Below are positions 1-11,996 of a stretch of 64,000 nucleotides of DNA, piece by piece; within the stretch, counting starts at the first letter, position 1; each line of letters begins with the position of its first letter. Location: positions 3,597,001 through 3,661,000 of the forward strand of contig NC_089230.1 in NCBI RefSeq assembly GCF_963924675.1. The letters run 5' to 3'. This DNA comes from Phocoena phocoena (Eukaryota; Chordata; Mammalia; Artiodactyla; Phocoenidae). The notes under the pieces were generated by a model. It was not told the DNA's origin and searched no databases. It saw nothing but the letters and a program-made list of their open reading frames with translations. Position numbers and translations under genes: made by a program.

Positions 1-184
1 TAATCCATTCCCTTTGGTGTGTATTCATCTCTTGACAAGTCATCCTTGATACTTGATTTTCTGGGGCCTGCTGGAACTTGAGTCTGTTAATAGGGCAGAA
101 GCCAAGAGAGGTGGTGGTTGATGGGCAGACTTCAGCCCTTACGGGTTCTAAGTTTCATTGGAGTCTGTCCCCATATCTCATGTC

Positions 185-430
185 ACTGAACCTTCCCTTC
201 CCTGACCATCCTATTTAAAAGGTAGCCCTCTCCCTCCAAAGGCATTTACTGTCAGCCATCCCAGCTCTCCTTTCTGCACCGTGACCACTGCCTTCCTTCA
301 CACCGTGTAGATTACTTCTTCTCTAACAACGGGAATGTAAGTTCCTTGAGGACTGGAACTTTATTTTGTTCATGCTCTAGCATTTTTTGTTTCTAGAAGT
401 GTTCCTACGTATAGTAGGTTGTCAGGATTG
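185..430 (+). repeat. L2 LINE 3'-end fragment
   Basis: The stretch around GAATGTAAGTTCCTTGAGG, then an 'aact-tta-ttttgttcatgctctagca' type run and a 'tagtaggt' end, follows the usual order of an L2 3' end (gaatgtaagctccatgagg ... tagtaggcgctcaa). It is well diverged. The identification is by eye only. Confidence 0.55.
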
Positions 431-525
431 GCTGCGCATGTCTGTGGAATGATTGACTGATTGGTTCAGCCATTCTTTATTCATTTCACAGGTGTTCAAC
501 AGTAACAGCAAGCAATAGGCCTGCT

Positions 526-629
526 GAGAGGGAGAGAGAGAGAGAGAGAGAGGGCGAGAGAGAGACAGAGAGAGAGAGAGAGACAGACAGAGAGAGAGAG
601 AGACAGACAGAGAGAGAGAGAGGGTGAGA

Positions 630-673
<44 letters not shown>

Positions 674-737
674 GAGACAGAGAGACAGAGAGAGAGACAG
701 AGAGACAGAGAGAGAGAGAGACAGAGAGAGAGAGGGT

Positions 738-798
<61 letters not shown>

Positions 799-845
799 GG
801 TGAGAGAGAGAGACAGAGACAGAGACAAAGACAGAGAGAGGGAGA

Positions 846-899
<54 letters not shown>
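526..899 (+). repeat. GA-rich compound microsatellite with higher-order structure
   Basis: About 374 bp almost wholly of purines on the + strand: (GA)n broken by GACA units and by GGGTGAG/GGGCGAG variants. The variant GAGGGTGAGAG recurs near 621, 733 and 797, so larger blocks have been duplicated as well as dinucleotides. Long open frames on either strand (Ser/Leu repeats on the minus strand, Arg/Glu repeats on the plus strand) follow from the repeat and are not genes. The array ends about 830 bp before window exon 1. Confidence 0.95.
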
Positions 900-900
<1 letters not shown>

Positions 901-1184
901 GGCTAGACGGATTCCGAGGCAGAAAATAACCACACCTTGCAGTGCGAAGGCCACGCTGGGAGGAGGCTGTTGTTCTAAGTACAGTGGGAAAAACCCCAAG
1001 AGTGTTTTGAGCCACAGAATTTTATTTTATTTTAAAGTTCGCCATGGTTGATGTTAGGAGAAGAGGCTTAAGAAGGCAAGCTGTGTAGCAGGGAAGCTCA
1101 CTAGAAGACTGTTTTCAGCCCTTTGAAGAAGACACAGTGCTGGTTATAGCAGTTTCGCTTCCACCTTCTTCCCAGACCTTTGTC

Positions 1185-1370
1185 CACCTGCTGTTGTCCC
1201 TGCACCGCAGTGCGGCCTAGGGCCACGGGCTTGCAGCGGGGCTGCTGCTACTACGGCAGCGGCTCCTGATCTCGTTCTAGTGGCAGAGTTGAGGTCAGAC
1301 TAGAGTGGTCGCCACGTGGACCCAAGTGAGTGGAGAGTAATAAACTGTGTTTCACCCGGTGCGATGCACG
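1185..1370. other. GC-rich block in the upstream intron
   Basis: It is clearly richer in G, C and CpG than the flanking AT-rich intron. It contains a near-palindromic hairpin around 1238-1265 (GGCTGCTGC ... GCAGCGGCT) and a CACGTG E-box core at 1313-1318. No splice-bounded open frame resembling a PDE10A exon was found. It could be an old GC-rich repeat or a regulatory element; the sequence alone does not decide. Confidence 0.4.
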
Positions 1371-1731
1371 GGGGGACTTTTCTAGCATATTAGGATGTTT
1401 CATTCAGTTAGCAAACTTTTGAATGTTTTTACTGATCTAGTTGCCTGATACATCATATATCAATATAAAACTTCAGAAACAAAATTGTAATTTGTAACAT
1501 TCGATGTTTTAACATAAATAAGCATGCATGGAGTCTATAGATAATTCTGAGTAAGTTGTAGCAATTTTAATTTTCAATCTGTGTTTATAGTAGATCATAA
1601 TATTTAAATCACGCTCTATAAAAGCATAATGAATAGCTATTAACATAAAGCCATATATATTAATAGTATGTTTTACAAACTAAGGAATTTTTATTTTATT
1701 ATCTTTAATTATGTCTTTTTTTAATTCATAG

Positions 1732-2341
<610 letters not shown>

Positions 2342-2391
2342 CCACAAAAGCTGATGGATTTGCATTGTATTTCCTTGGAGAGTGTAATAAT
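2342..2391 (+). CDS. PDE10A: PDE10A window exon 2 (GAF-A)
   Basis: 50 nt, phase 1 in and phase 0 out. It completes the Ala codon split with exon 1 and encodes TKADGFALYFLGECNN, about residues 106-122. This is the first beta strand of GAF-A. The acceptor is GGCAG and the donor is GTAAGTA, close to consensus. Because 50 is not a multiple of three, skipping this exon would shift the frame. It is followed by the second longest intron in the window. Confidence 0.96.
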
Positions 2392-3394
2392 GTAAGTATC
2401 TAAATTTAGATACAGGTGCTCTAGATAAGAGAATGTTATAAGCTTCTTTAAAAAGATAAACTGTTATGTTACAAACAACTTAATAGATGTGTCACAGTTA
2501 AGTACCTTAAAGCTCATTTTGTATTTTGTTTCTATATGTGGTTATTACCAGTTGGGAATTTTGCCAACATGGTGACATTTAGGCATAAAATCATATATTT
2601 GTTATCGTTTTGGTTTTGGTTTGTGGTATCCTATTTTCTGAATGGCATATCTAGACTTACTGTTTGGTATAGAAGTTCTTTCATCACTGTGGGCTGGGAT
2701 GTCAGGGACAGTCTATGCCCTTTTTTCACACACAATCCACAGTAGAAGAAAACGAGAGCAGACGTTTTATGTGAATATTTTAGATAGTTTTTAAATGACT
2801 CTCAAAGTGCAGGGATGGAGTTGCTAGGTATAGATTCCTGAGCTGTGGTGGCCGTGGCTCAGACTGTTTGGTGGCATGGGGCAGCCCAGGGGTGCCTGGT
2901 CCAGTCTTTGGTGCGCCAGGCAGACCCTGTGTTGTGTTTCTGGTTTGACTCACTGCAAGCACAGTCCACTGTCAAGTGCAGCTTGCATAGGCACTTTCAA
3001 AAGTATTTCGAGGCATTCCATTACTGGCACTTGAGTTTTATTATGGTATCAACACATATGTAACATTTTAGAAAAATGTTCTGAACCAATAACACCTATA
3101 TTCATAGCCGAAATATATAAGACTCCGTTACAAGGTTATTTTGCAAACTTTTACTGTGTATTTCTTGTGCGTTTGGTATTGTTATTTGAGATTTGGGATG
3201 TATTTTTGCAATGTGATATTTGTTTTTGTGAGTAATCAAAACTCACAAAATATATAGTATAATATTTATATAATATTTATATTATATAAAATGTTAATAG
3301 GAATAGAGCACAGCAGTAGTTGCACAAAAAGTATTTATTGGCTGAACGACTTAGCTCATAACTGATCCTCTCCATTTGCACGGTCCTCGTTTCC

Positions 3395-3535
3395 CCTTGC
3401 ATTGTGATAATCTATGTTACAAGATTAAAAGCTCTTTAGGACAAGGACCTTTCCTTATTCATTTCTGTATTCACCTAGCATCTCTCCTAGTGCCTTTCGC
3501 ATAAACAGTCAACAAGAGGGTTTAGTAAATTGAAT
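3395..3535 (+). repeat. L2-like fragment
   Basis: Order of motifs typical of an L2 3' region: 'gattaaaagctctttaggacaa', 'ttcacctagcatc' and 'agtgcctttcgcata' in sequence, heavily diverged. Identification by eye. Confidence 0.45.
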
Positions 3536-4533
3536 TATGCACAATTACTCCCACTTGTAAATACTTTATGTTTTACATACCAGTAGTATTTTAGAATGGC
3601 TAAGCTACTAAAATAGCAAACAGATCTCTTTCCTCTTCATTCCAAAAATTTGTTTCTAAAATTTGAGATTTGTACTTAAAAATCAAAACTTCCTTTCAGA
3701 AAATTATTATATAATTTGCCATAATTTTTATGATTTCTGGTATGTTTATTATCATGTAACTGTGATAGTCCACATCTCATTACTCCTTCCCCAACATCTC
3801 CAGACAACCCACAGGGGTTGGCCATGGCAGCCGTGTTTGTTTCATGTGACCCCTGACCTTCAATCACAGCTCTCTGTGACCCAAACGGGGACCAGTCAGA
3901 TTCTCTACTGAAACCTGGATCGTGGACTCAGCATTCTAGCTGTTTACCTGAAAAGAAATGATATGAACCCTAAGCCGAGGCTGCCACGGTGGGTCGGCCC
4001 TCTTCTGCTCCACGTGAAAGAGAATGGGGAGAACGGGGAGACCTTGTGTGCAGAGGTCGAAAAGCGGCGGGCGCCTCGAGGCCTGGGTCTGCAGTGTGGG
4101 CACCTCCAACGGTGCTTGGCTCTTGGAGCCTGGATTTAGATTCCCAAACCCCATGCTGTTAATCACTTGGCTATAATTTTCACTTCATTGTTTGCATACT
4201 TCTGCGTGATTATGATTTAGAAAACGCTTTTGTATCTATAAAATCCAAAATGTAGTTCTCTGTGTATCAATTCTAATTCTTTCACTTTTACTTATCATTC
4301 CCTTTTGTAGCTTAATTGAGGGGGGATGCCAAGTCTTTTCAGGCTTTAGTGGGCTTATTCTAAACCTCTCAGGTCAGTTAATATACTCTATGTGGTTCTC
4401 TCTAGGGTCATTACTCCTTTCTCTGCCGCATCTCAGGGGCCAAGTGTATCCTGTTTAACCGTATAACCCTAGGAGCAGCAGGGTACATAGCAAAACTGTA
4501 GCTTTTTCTGACCTTCCTAAGTCAAATTCCACT

Positions 4534-4774
4534 CTGCTATGCTTTCTTTTTTATTTTTTGTGGAACACGGGCCCGCGGGCCTGTCACTGCTGTGGTCTCT
4601 CCCGTTGCGGAGCACAGGCTCTGGACGCGCAGGCTCAGCGGCCATGGCTCACGGGTCCAGCCGCTCCGCGGCATGTGGGATCTTCCCGGACCGGGGCACG
4701 AACCCGTGTCCCCTGCATCGGCAGGCGGACTCTCAACCACTGCGCCACCAGGGCAGCCCCTGCTATGCTTTCTT
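4534..4774 (-). mobile_element. CHR-type SINE, antisense, with 15-bp target-site duplication
   Basis: The body at about 4549-4759 reads on the minus strand as the cetacean tRNA-derived SINE: head GGCTGCCCTGGTGGCGCAG, a B-box-like GGTTCGTGCCCC, the GCGGAGCGGCTGG block, and an A-rich tail (T-rich on the + strand). It is flanked by CTGCTATGCTTTCTT at 4534-4548 and again at 4760-4774, a perfect TSD showing L1-type insertion and modest age. Open frames in it are by-products of its GC-rich sequence. Confidence 0.95.
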
Positions 4775-4789
4775 AATGTCATATACTTC

Positions 4790-4960
4790 TCCGTCATAGA
4801 ATTTAGCTGAACCTGTAATTACATATTTATCTGTGATTTGTTCGATTATTTGCTTATCTGGCTTTCTCACTAGAATATAAGCCTCACGAAAGCAGAGACC
4901 TTGTCTCCCTGGGAGGATAATTTTAGGGGATAATGGCTGTGTTCTGTTCACTGTATTTTT
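4790..4960 (+). repeat. L2-like fragment
   Basis: The run 'ctttctcactagaatataag' followed by 'gcagagaccttgtct' is the usual L2 3' motif order. Diverged; limits approximate. Confidence 0.45.
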
Positions 4961-5109
4961 CCTTTTATGCATTCCACATAGGTAGTGAGGCCCTCGTTAC
5001 TTCCTTAACCCAGTGGTTTCTCTGGATAGGAAGAAGACATACTGTCTGAAGTCTGAAGTTCACTGAGGTGTTTCTTTAGATATATCTACCTAATTACCAG
5101 TTTCTTTGC

Positions 5110-5700
5110 TCTTCATTTCTTCTTATATCTCAGGTCTGACATTTGGAATCACTTTTTTTCTGTCTCGGAGAACTTCCCTGAGCGAGAATCTGCTGATTTG
5201 AAAGAAACTCTCTCATTTTTGTGTGTCTGAATATATCTTTCTTTCACTGCTTTCTTGAAAGATATTTTTGCTGGATGGAGAATTCAGGTTGATAAATATT
5301 ATCTCTCCATATATTGACTATAATTAGTTACATTTTGGTGGTTTTTAGATTTGTCTCAGTCCTTCATTTTTCTTTGTCCCCTGGACATATTTTCAAGTTT
5401 ATCTTTTATTTCTTGAAATATGACTAACTATACCTCTCTTGTATTGTTTCATATTCTTTCTGAAATTAGTTTCTTGGCTTTTGTTTCATCTGCCTTTCAT
5501 CGATGGTGACTTATATGCTCATGCCTTTTATTTATTAACCATAAATCATATTCCTTTGGCCCTTTTAAATGGATATTCTTGAGGCTATTGAAGTTCCTTT
5601 CCTGTTATATTTCTAGAGATTGGATATGTATTTGTTTTTGTCAATCACCTAAGGCAGTATCAATTCAGGACAATTTTAATCGAATTATCTAGTTGAGATT
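5110..5700 (-). repeat. Old L1 fragment, antisense
   Basis: T-rich + strand sequence with the wording of antisense L1M (for example 'tatttttgctggatggagaattcaggttg' split across 5265-5290, and the 'ttttctttgtcccctgg' region near 5370). No open frame survives. Limits and subfamily are uncertain. Confidence 0.5.
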
Positions 5701-5933
5701 TTTTTTCAGACTACTGAGTGGTATAGATTCAAGCCTCAAATCCACATGATGTGCAGTTATTATTTTTCAGAGGAGATTTTTATTTTCCCTCCAGCAATAA
5801 ATCCAAGATAATCTGGTTTCCTTGTAATCCCCTTGCAGCTGTAAGTATATTCACCCTTCAAACTAAGATGAGCCCATAGCCCTTTGCTGGTCCTGGCCCC
5901 ATCCAGGCAGCTGAAAATCCACATATAACTTTA

Positions 5934-6062
5934 CAGTCGGCCCTCAGTATCCACGGGTCCACATCTGCAGACTCAAATCAGCCGCAGATGTGACCACGGC
6001 ATTTATTGAAATAAATTAATGGATCCACACAGTTCAAACCCATGTTGTTCAAGCGTCAACTC
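5934..6062 (+). mobile_element. Tigger-type MITE with unlike ends
   Basis: The left end is CAGTCGGCCCTCAGTATCC directly after TA (5932-5933). The right end is near GTTCAAGCGTCAACTC followed by TA (6063-6064). TA target duplication and CAGT-type ends are typical of Tc1/mariner-Tigger derivatives. The right end resembles the inverted terminus of the copy at 20283-20507, while the left end resembles the copies near 60 kb. No transposase remains. Confidence 0.6.
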
Positions 6063-6639
6063 TATATCTAGGCTTTAGTTGATGCTCTCAAGAAAAAGAC
6101 AGTTTGGGATTTGCTTACCTGACAGGGTTCCTTTATTTGCTTCCTTTTAGATTTCTGTGGATTCCTCCATTCTTCTCAGCCCAGCGATGCATTATAAAAT
6201 ATTTGTGAAATATACTTTATCCAGCTTTTAAATAATTTTAAAATTGTTTTTTTCAGGCATGTCAAATTATCTAATCTGCCATATTGCTTGCAACAGATGT
6301 TGACATACTTCTAAAATGTAAGCTAACCATATTAAATAAAATAAAACATTTTTTTAACAATGAGCAGATACATGTATATTTTCTTATATTTCTTCCTTTG
6401 TACGTGAAAGGTAGCATATTATAGATTTATCAATGTTTTTAAAAATTGTCTCTGGATTTTGAATCGTAGTTAGAAAGTGTTTCTTAATAACTCACTTTCA
6501 AAACAAAATATATATACTTTAGTGACAAAATTATAATAATGCAACCCAAATGGACTGAGATAAAATTTTTAGTCTATATGAATAAATACCAAGGATTAAG
6601 ACAGACATGGCAGGGACTATAACATTCTTATACTTATAA

Positions 6640-7090
6640 AAGTATTAATTTCTTTTTTCATAAATGAGAATCAGTAGAAAAAATTTAATTTCTGAAATTG
6701 ATGCATTGCGGAATATAATTTAAATAATATTTAAATACATCAAAAGTTATACGAGGAGAATTAAAAAGCCACATTCATATTACCACAGAGGAAAAATTGA
6801 AAGAAAACATAGAAAGTTTAGGAGATGATAGAAAACAACCTAAGTGGTATTAAAGAACTAACAATAAAGCATAAAATATGATTATCACAATCATTTTGAA
6901 GATAATAAAATAGAGTGAAAATGACAAATTATGAGAGGATACTTATATTAATAAATGTGAAAATCTAGATAAAATGGACAGTTTTTGAGGAAAATATAAA
7001 TTGCTCCATTTAATGCAAATGATGATAGAAAACTAATAGACCAGTAAATGGAAGAAATTGAAAGCAGTGTTGAAATAATGTGTTTTAAAA
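6640..7090 (+). repeat. Decayed L1, sense fragments
   Basis: A-rich + strand sequence with L1 ORF2-like wording (for example 'cagtaaatggaagaaattga' near 7045 and 'gatagaaaactaatagacc' near 7024). It is very diverged and has no open frame. Called from base composition and motif order only. Confidence 0.4.
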
Positions 7091-7299
7091 AGCTGGTAGG
7101 ACATTTATTTAACACTGTTTCTTGAGCCCCAGCCTTGGTCAGGCAGTCGCTAGCCGTGGGGCACATTGATGAACCAGAATAGTTTCCTGTACTTCTGTAC
7201 TCACACTCCACTGGGGACAGCCCTTCGGGAGAGAGAATTCCTGTGCTGTCTACACTGTCTCAGAGCTTGGGAAGAGAAGGCAGGTTTCCCAGTTAGCAG

Positions 7300-7590
7300 C
7301 TTAGTTTTCCAAAGAATTTTGATTCTGGAGTTGGATTGTGTGAGTTCCAATTCACCACTTTGGGACTTCGACAAGAGTCTTAAACTTTCTAAGTCTGAAT
7401 TTAACCTCCATTGGTTAAATGTTACATCATGCATGTTATTTAACAGACCATTTCAGACACCTGCCAGGTACCCAAAACTGTGCCAAATTGCCAAGCATAC
7501 AAAGATAAATAAAACATCATTCCTGTCCTCAAAGAATGTACAACCAGTAGGAGAAATCAAGAAATCCACAGTTAATCACTGCACCGGACC
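7300..7590 (+). repeat. MIR- and L2/L3-like ancient fragments
   Basis: From about 7315 'gattctggagttggattgtg' followed by 'gacttcgacaagagtcttaa' follows MIR order (lesion description, then 'tgggcaagttac' equivalent). From about 7450 'ccaggtacccaaaactgtgcc' with 'aagataaataaaacat' resembles another ancient SINE/LINE tail. Class uncertain. Confidence 0.4.
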
Positions 7591-9594
7591 TTACGTGCGA
7601 ACAGAGAGGAGCCAAGGTGTTGATGGGGCTGGCAGGGGTGCTGGGGTTGGTGACACTGAAAAGAGCTTGGATGATGAGCCCTCTGGTGGAGCAGGGCTTA
7701 GGAGGCCTCTTCCTTAATAGACAAGAAGGGACAGTAAAGAAAGAAGAAATTTGTGAGAAATCTGGAGCTGGGAAAGGAAGCCTTTTGTGTTCTGACCAGT
7801 ACCAGTGTCTAACACATCACATGTACAAGATGCTCTTGAAATGTTTGTTGGGCAAAACTGATTTTTCCATGATTAAGATTTTCACTTTTTAATGTTTCTA
7901 CAGGTTTTCTCTTTCACACCTAGTCACATACTCCACTTACTATGTAACATTTTTTATAATGTCATTACTATAGTTTTTCTTGTGTTGCCTGTAATTAGTG
8001 GTTTGTGAAAGCTGGAAACCTAGTGATCTCTAATTATACGTCAAACTTTATAATTCATAAAGTAAGTTCATAGATAGCGTTTGTGTATTAGCTTAGAAAC
8101 CAGTTTACAGCCAGTAGTTTAGAGTAACTGTGTGACTTTGTTCAATGCACAGTGACTTTAGTAGGTTTATTTCTAAGAATTACGCTAACGAAGTTAGGCA
8201 CGTGGTTCAAGGTCCAGCGTACGCGGGGTTCCTGGCTCACGCCCTCTGCCCGGATCTACATTCATCTACTCTCCAGTGCCATCTAGTGTCTGTAAGAAAA
8301 ATAACTTAATGGTAAGCCTAAATAATGTTTTTTCTTCTTAAAAAGTGGTTCCAAAATTTAACTGGTTGTGAGTTGAAGCCTTAACATGCAAGTGAAGTTT
8401 CATGAATCAAGTGATCTTTGAATCGTTCATGGAAAGAAAGATGAGAGCAACTGTTTACCAAGTGAAGTAGACTTCTCTCTTTAGTTGATGTCAGTGAATC
8501 AATTTCCCAATTCATCAAAAAATCCTGGTTTTTAAGAAATAACGTGTGATAGTCTATTCTATGACTCTTTTCCCACCAAATCTATTTCTCAAAATTAGAT
8601 TTTTTAACTAATTTGAATGCTTTTTATTCCTTCGTTGAGCCAACTTATTCATTATGACTACCGTTACCAATCTTCTCTAGTTTAAATTATTTAACTTTAG
8701 AAATACTTACGAAATGTACTGTTATCACAAAAATATTGGGTAGTTCATAATGAGTTTCTTTGAAATATTGAAAGAGCTAATTCATCCCCTACTACTGCAT
8801 GGCCTCGCCTCTGGATTGATTTCTAGCTCTTAGGCCAGTCTCCTTGCTGGTGTTGGGAGGGGAAAGGCCTAACAACAGTCAAGCCACCTGCAGAGCTGTC
8901 AGGTGGGAATGAAGGTGCAGAGCATCAGTGGGCAGGTGCACGCCCGGAATGCAGTGATGCTCTTCTCTGGAAAGGGTAGAGGTGGTTGAGGTTTGAAACT
9001 TTGAACCTTTTCCTTGTTTTTAGTTTTCGTGTAGTTTTCATCTCTAGCCTCTAAAAAATGTTTGTGTTAATAAAAGTTTTCATAGATTCATACAACATTA
9101 AAGCAGAAATTAATTTTAGAGACTCATTTCAATGCTGCATGTTATAGATTGTAAATGTATGCATAATAGTCTTAATACGTTTAAAATGTTATGTAGTGAT
9201 GTTTGATGAAAGTTTTCATTCATCCACCTATGAAAATAAATAGTGAGTATAATCTTTTTCATCTTATTAATCTGAACATCCCAGTCAAATTCTTATGTCA
9301 AAATTCATAATGATTGGCATGGAGGAGTGGAAGGTACAAACCACTGGGTGTAAGATAGGCTTCCGAGGATGTATTCTACAATACGGGAAATATAGCCAAT
9401 ATTTTGTAATAACTTTAAATGGAACGTAACCTTTAAGCATTGTATTAAAAATTAAAAATACGTCTTTAAAAATTCATCATGATTGATCTTGAAAAATAAA
9501 GCCCTTACTTCATTTTTAAGTTTCTTTAGAACTTATTTACACCCATCAGTTGTTAATGCATTAATGCAGGCCCTTCACCAATGAAGAATGCAAA

Positions 9595-9890
9595 ATATGT
9601 CTTATAAATTACGATTATTTTGAAACATGAAGAACCCAAGCAAGACTCGCCTTGCCAGATCACAACATGTACTATAAACTTACGGTAATTAAAATACTGT
9701 GCTAGGCAAATAAACCAAGTGGTACAAAATTGAGAGTTCAGAAGCAGACCCAAGTGTACTTGGGGATTTAGTATATGATGAAAGTGTCAGTTCAGCCAGT
9801 GGGAAAAAGAAGACTATTTGATACACAGCTATCTGTTTGATTATTTCTGTGGAGTAAATAAAGGTATATTTAATAAACCTTTCTCCGTTC
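9595..9890 (+). repeat. L1 ORF2 3' part, sense fragment
   Basis: The order 'gccttgccagatcacaacatg', 'cttacggtaattaaaatactg', 'aaaccaagtggtacaaaattg' and 'cagaagcagacccaagtgtac' matches the nucleotide sequence of the C-terminal part of L1 ORF2. The reverse transcriptase frame is broken by many stops, so it is inactive. Confidence 0.65.
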
Positions 9891-11770
9891 CTGAATACAT
9901 GTAAAATTTAGCCTCTAATTTGGAGGTTCGTTATCGACATTGTCTGTTTGCAGTAATAGCTGCCCATGAGCCTGTTCCACTACAAAGATCATACAGAATA
10001 TGCTATTGCAGAACACACAATTCAAACCAGTGATTGATCTTTAATCAGAAATGGAGGTCGTGGACGGAGCTGTTGCACAGGTGAATCGTATGGAGTTAAA
10101 AAAAAAATGCCATCCAAAAAGAGTAGGAAACTACCAAGTGCACAGAGGAGAAAAATTGAAGCTGTAAAAACGTCAAAAAACAGGTGTCTGTCTAGGTTGG
10201 TCCTCATTTTCCCTTCCTATCTGAGCTTTTGGCCTTCATATGACAACTTATTCAAAATTTTGTTAGCACTTGCCCTCAGCTCTCATTTGTAAACATTTCT
10301 GTTTGGTAAGTATGAACAAAAATCATAACCTAATTAGTAAAACAAGTATAAAGTTCCCACTGTAAAAAATTATTTATTTTTTTGATAATTATCTTCCACA
10401 AGGAGTTTTCTACATCAATCAAGTAATTGAAAGATTTCTAAATCATTTATTTTCAGCAAATCTAGTATGTAAAATAGCTTTCCATATACCCAAGGTGCAG
10501 TATTTGCTTGTCTGTTTCTCGTGCATCATATAGAAAGCCTACACAGAGGCAATAAATGTTTTATATTAAATAAATGACCTAATAACCTAGGAATGTGTAT
10601 GTGTAAGCTATTTTGTCATATTGAATTATGAAGCTAAATGAAGATATTATTATGAAGATATTATGAAGATACTATTAAATCCAGCCTTAAAGGGCATATA
10701 GCAAAGTCATCCAAAAGAGATATCTGTTGTATATCTGCAAACAACAAACAACTAAAGTCAACAACTATTTTTTAAAAATCCAAAGCTTCTGTCGGGAGCT
10801 TGCTTTAGAGTTTACTTTCTATTGCTGTCATGGGAAGTTCTTTAAGACTTAACTAAATGATTCAGGTCAATTTAAGTTCATTTCCTGCAGTTCTGACTCT
10901 GGTTGAGTAAAGAAACATTACTCAGCATCCTTCTTACGATTAACTTTGTCATAGTTTGGAAAAATCATTGTCAATTCTGACTTTTATTCAGGCTAACTAT
11001 ACCATGTCCTGTAACATTTTTTCTTGCAGTCATCTCTCTTCCTGTCCTTGGATCATTTCGCTACTCTCTCTCAATCTTAAGAAGGGGTGACACACTGAAT
11101 TGTATTGCCACATAGATACTAAATCTAATGAAAGTCTTACTTCGTTTATGTCTTATGTATATTGGTACATTATAGTAACTATAAAAACAGTGACTGATTT
11201 CTAGCCTCTTTAAAAATAAAGTGCATTTGTCATTTATCATCTTACGTGTAGTTGAATTGTAAAAATCTTTTTAAAGTGTGTAACTTGTATTTAAACATTT
11301 TAAGCTTAATCCTTTTTAAAAGATGCATTCAAAAAGCATTTTTCACAGGCATAATAGCAAATTACTGCTTAAACACAATCCTAACTAATGTAGATATATT
11401 AATGAATAAAAATATTTTGAACTTAACTTGTAATCTTTAGATAATGACGACTTACTTAAAGCAGGTGGGGTGAGAGCCAAAGCTCTTTTCCTCCTCTCTG
11501 CTCCCAGTGACTGAAGTAGCTCAAGTTTATAGGGTTCACTGTCTTGTGACTGTAAGATTTCACTTGAAGAAAGGGCTCTTCGACATTACGAAGCTTGAAA
11601 ACCACGTTGTCTAAGTAATAACCACATCCAGCTCATTGTCCTCACCTGGACCTAGCTTAGTGCTAGCAAGCGTTAATAGAAACATCTTTAGCTTCAGAGG
11701 GTTGCCTAATACTGCTTCAAAAGGGCATCATCCTTAAGTCACAGCACTCCAATTAAAAATAAAATAAAAT

Positions 11771-11996
11771 TATAGTGTTGGGGGCTTCCCTGGTGGCGCA
11801 GTGGTTGCGAGTCCGCCTGTCGATGCAGGGGACACGGGTTTGTGCCCCGGTCCGGGAAGATCCTACATGCTGCGGAGCGGCTGGGCCCGTGAGCCATGGC
11901 CGCTGAGCCTGCGCGTCCGGAGCCTGTGCTCCACAATGGGAGAGGCCACAACAGTGAGAGGCCCGCGTACGGCAAAAAAAAAAGTATAGTGTTGGG
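11771..11996 (+). mobile_element. CHR-type SINE, sense, with 12-bp target-site duplication
   Basis: The body at 11783-11984 begins GGCTTCCCTGGTGGCGCAG and ends GCGTACGGC plus an A10 tail. TATAGTGTTGGG flanks it at 11771-11782 and 11985-11996, a perfect TSD. The sequence is close to the other copies in the window, with a few C-to-T changes at CpG sites. It is one of two SINEs in the window on the gene's own strand. Confidence 0.95.

Larger units (their letters stand above)
1..1731 (+). other. Intron upstream of window exon 1 (partial)
   Basis: No coding exon is seen. It holds an L2-like fragment (about 185-430), a GA-rich array (526-899), a GC-richer block (about 1185-1370), then AT-rich unique sequence to the acceptor at 1730-1731. 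The preceding PDE10A exon, with the PDE10A2 N-terminus, lies further upstream. Confidence 0.8.

Noticed and set aside
422..1051. Open frames of 197, 167 and 83 aa across the GA-rich array
   Set aside because: They are Ser/Leu or Arg/Glu repeats produced by translating (GA)n and (TC)n; no domain, no splice context.
7166..7717. 183-aa open frame in intron 2
   Set aside because: It overlaps ancient MIR/L2-like sequence, shows no recognisable domain and has no homologous pattern I know.
11783..11984. Possible tRNA gene suggested by A-box/B-box-like sequence in the SINEs
   Set aside because: The head is tRNA-derived but does not form a full cloverleaf, and it is joined to the SINE body and A-rich tail with target-site duplications. 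These are retroposons, not tRNA genes.
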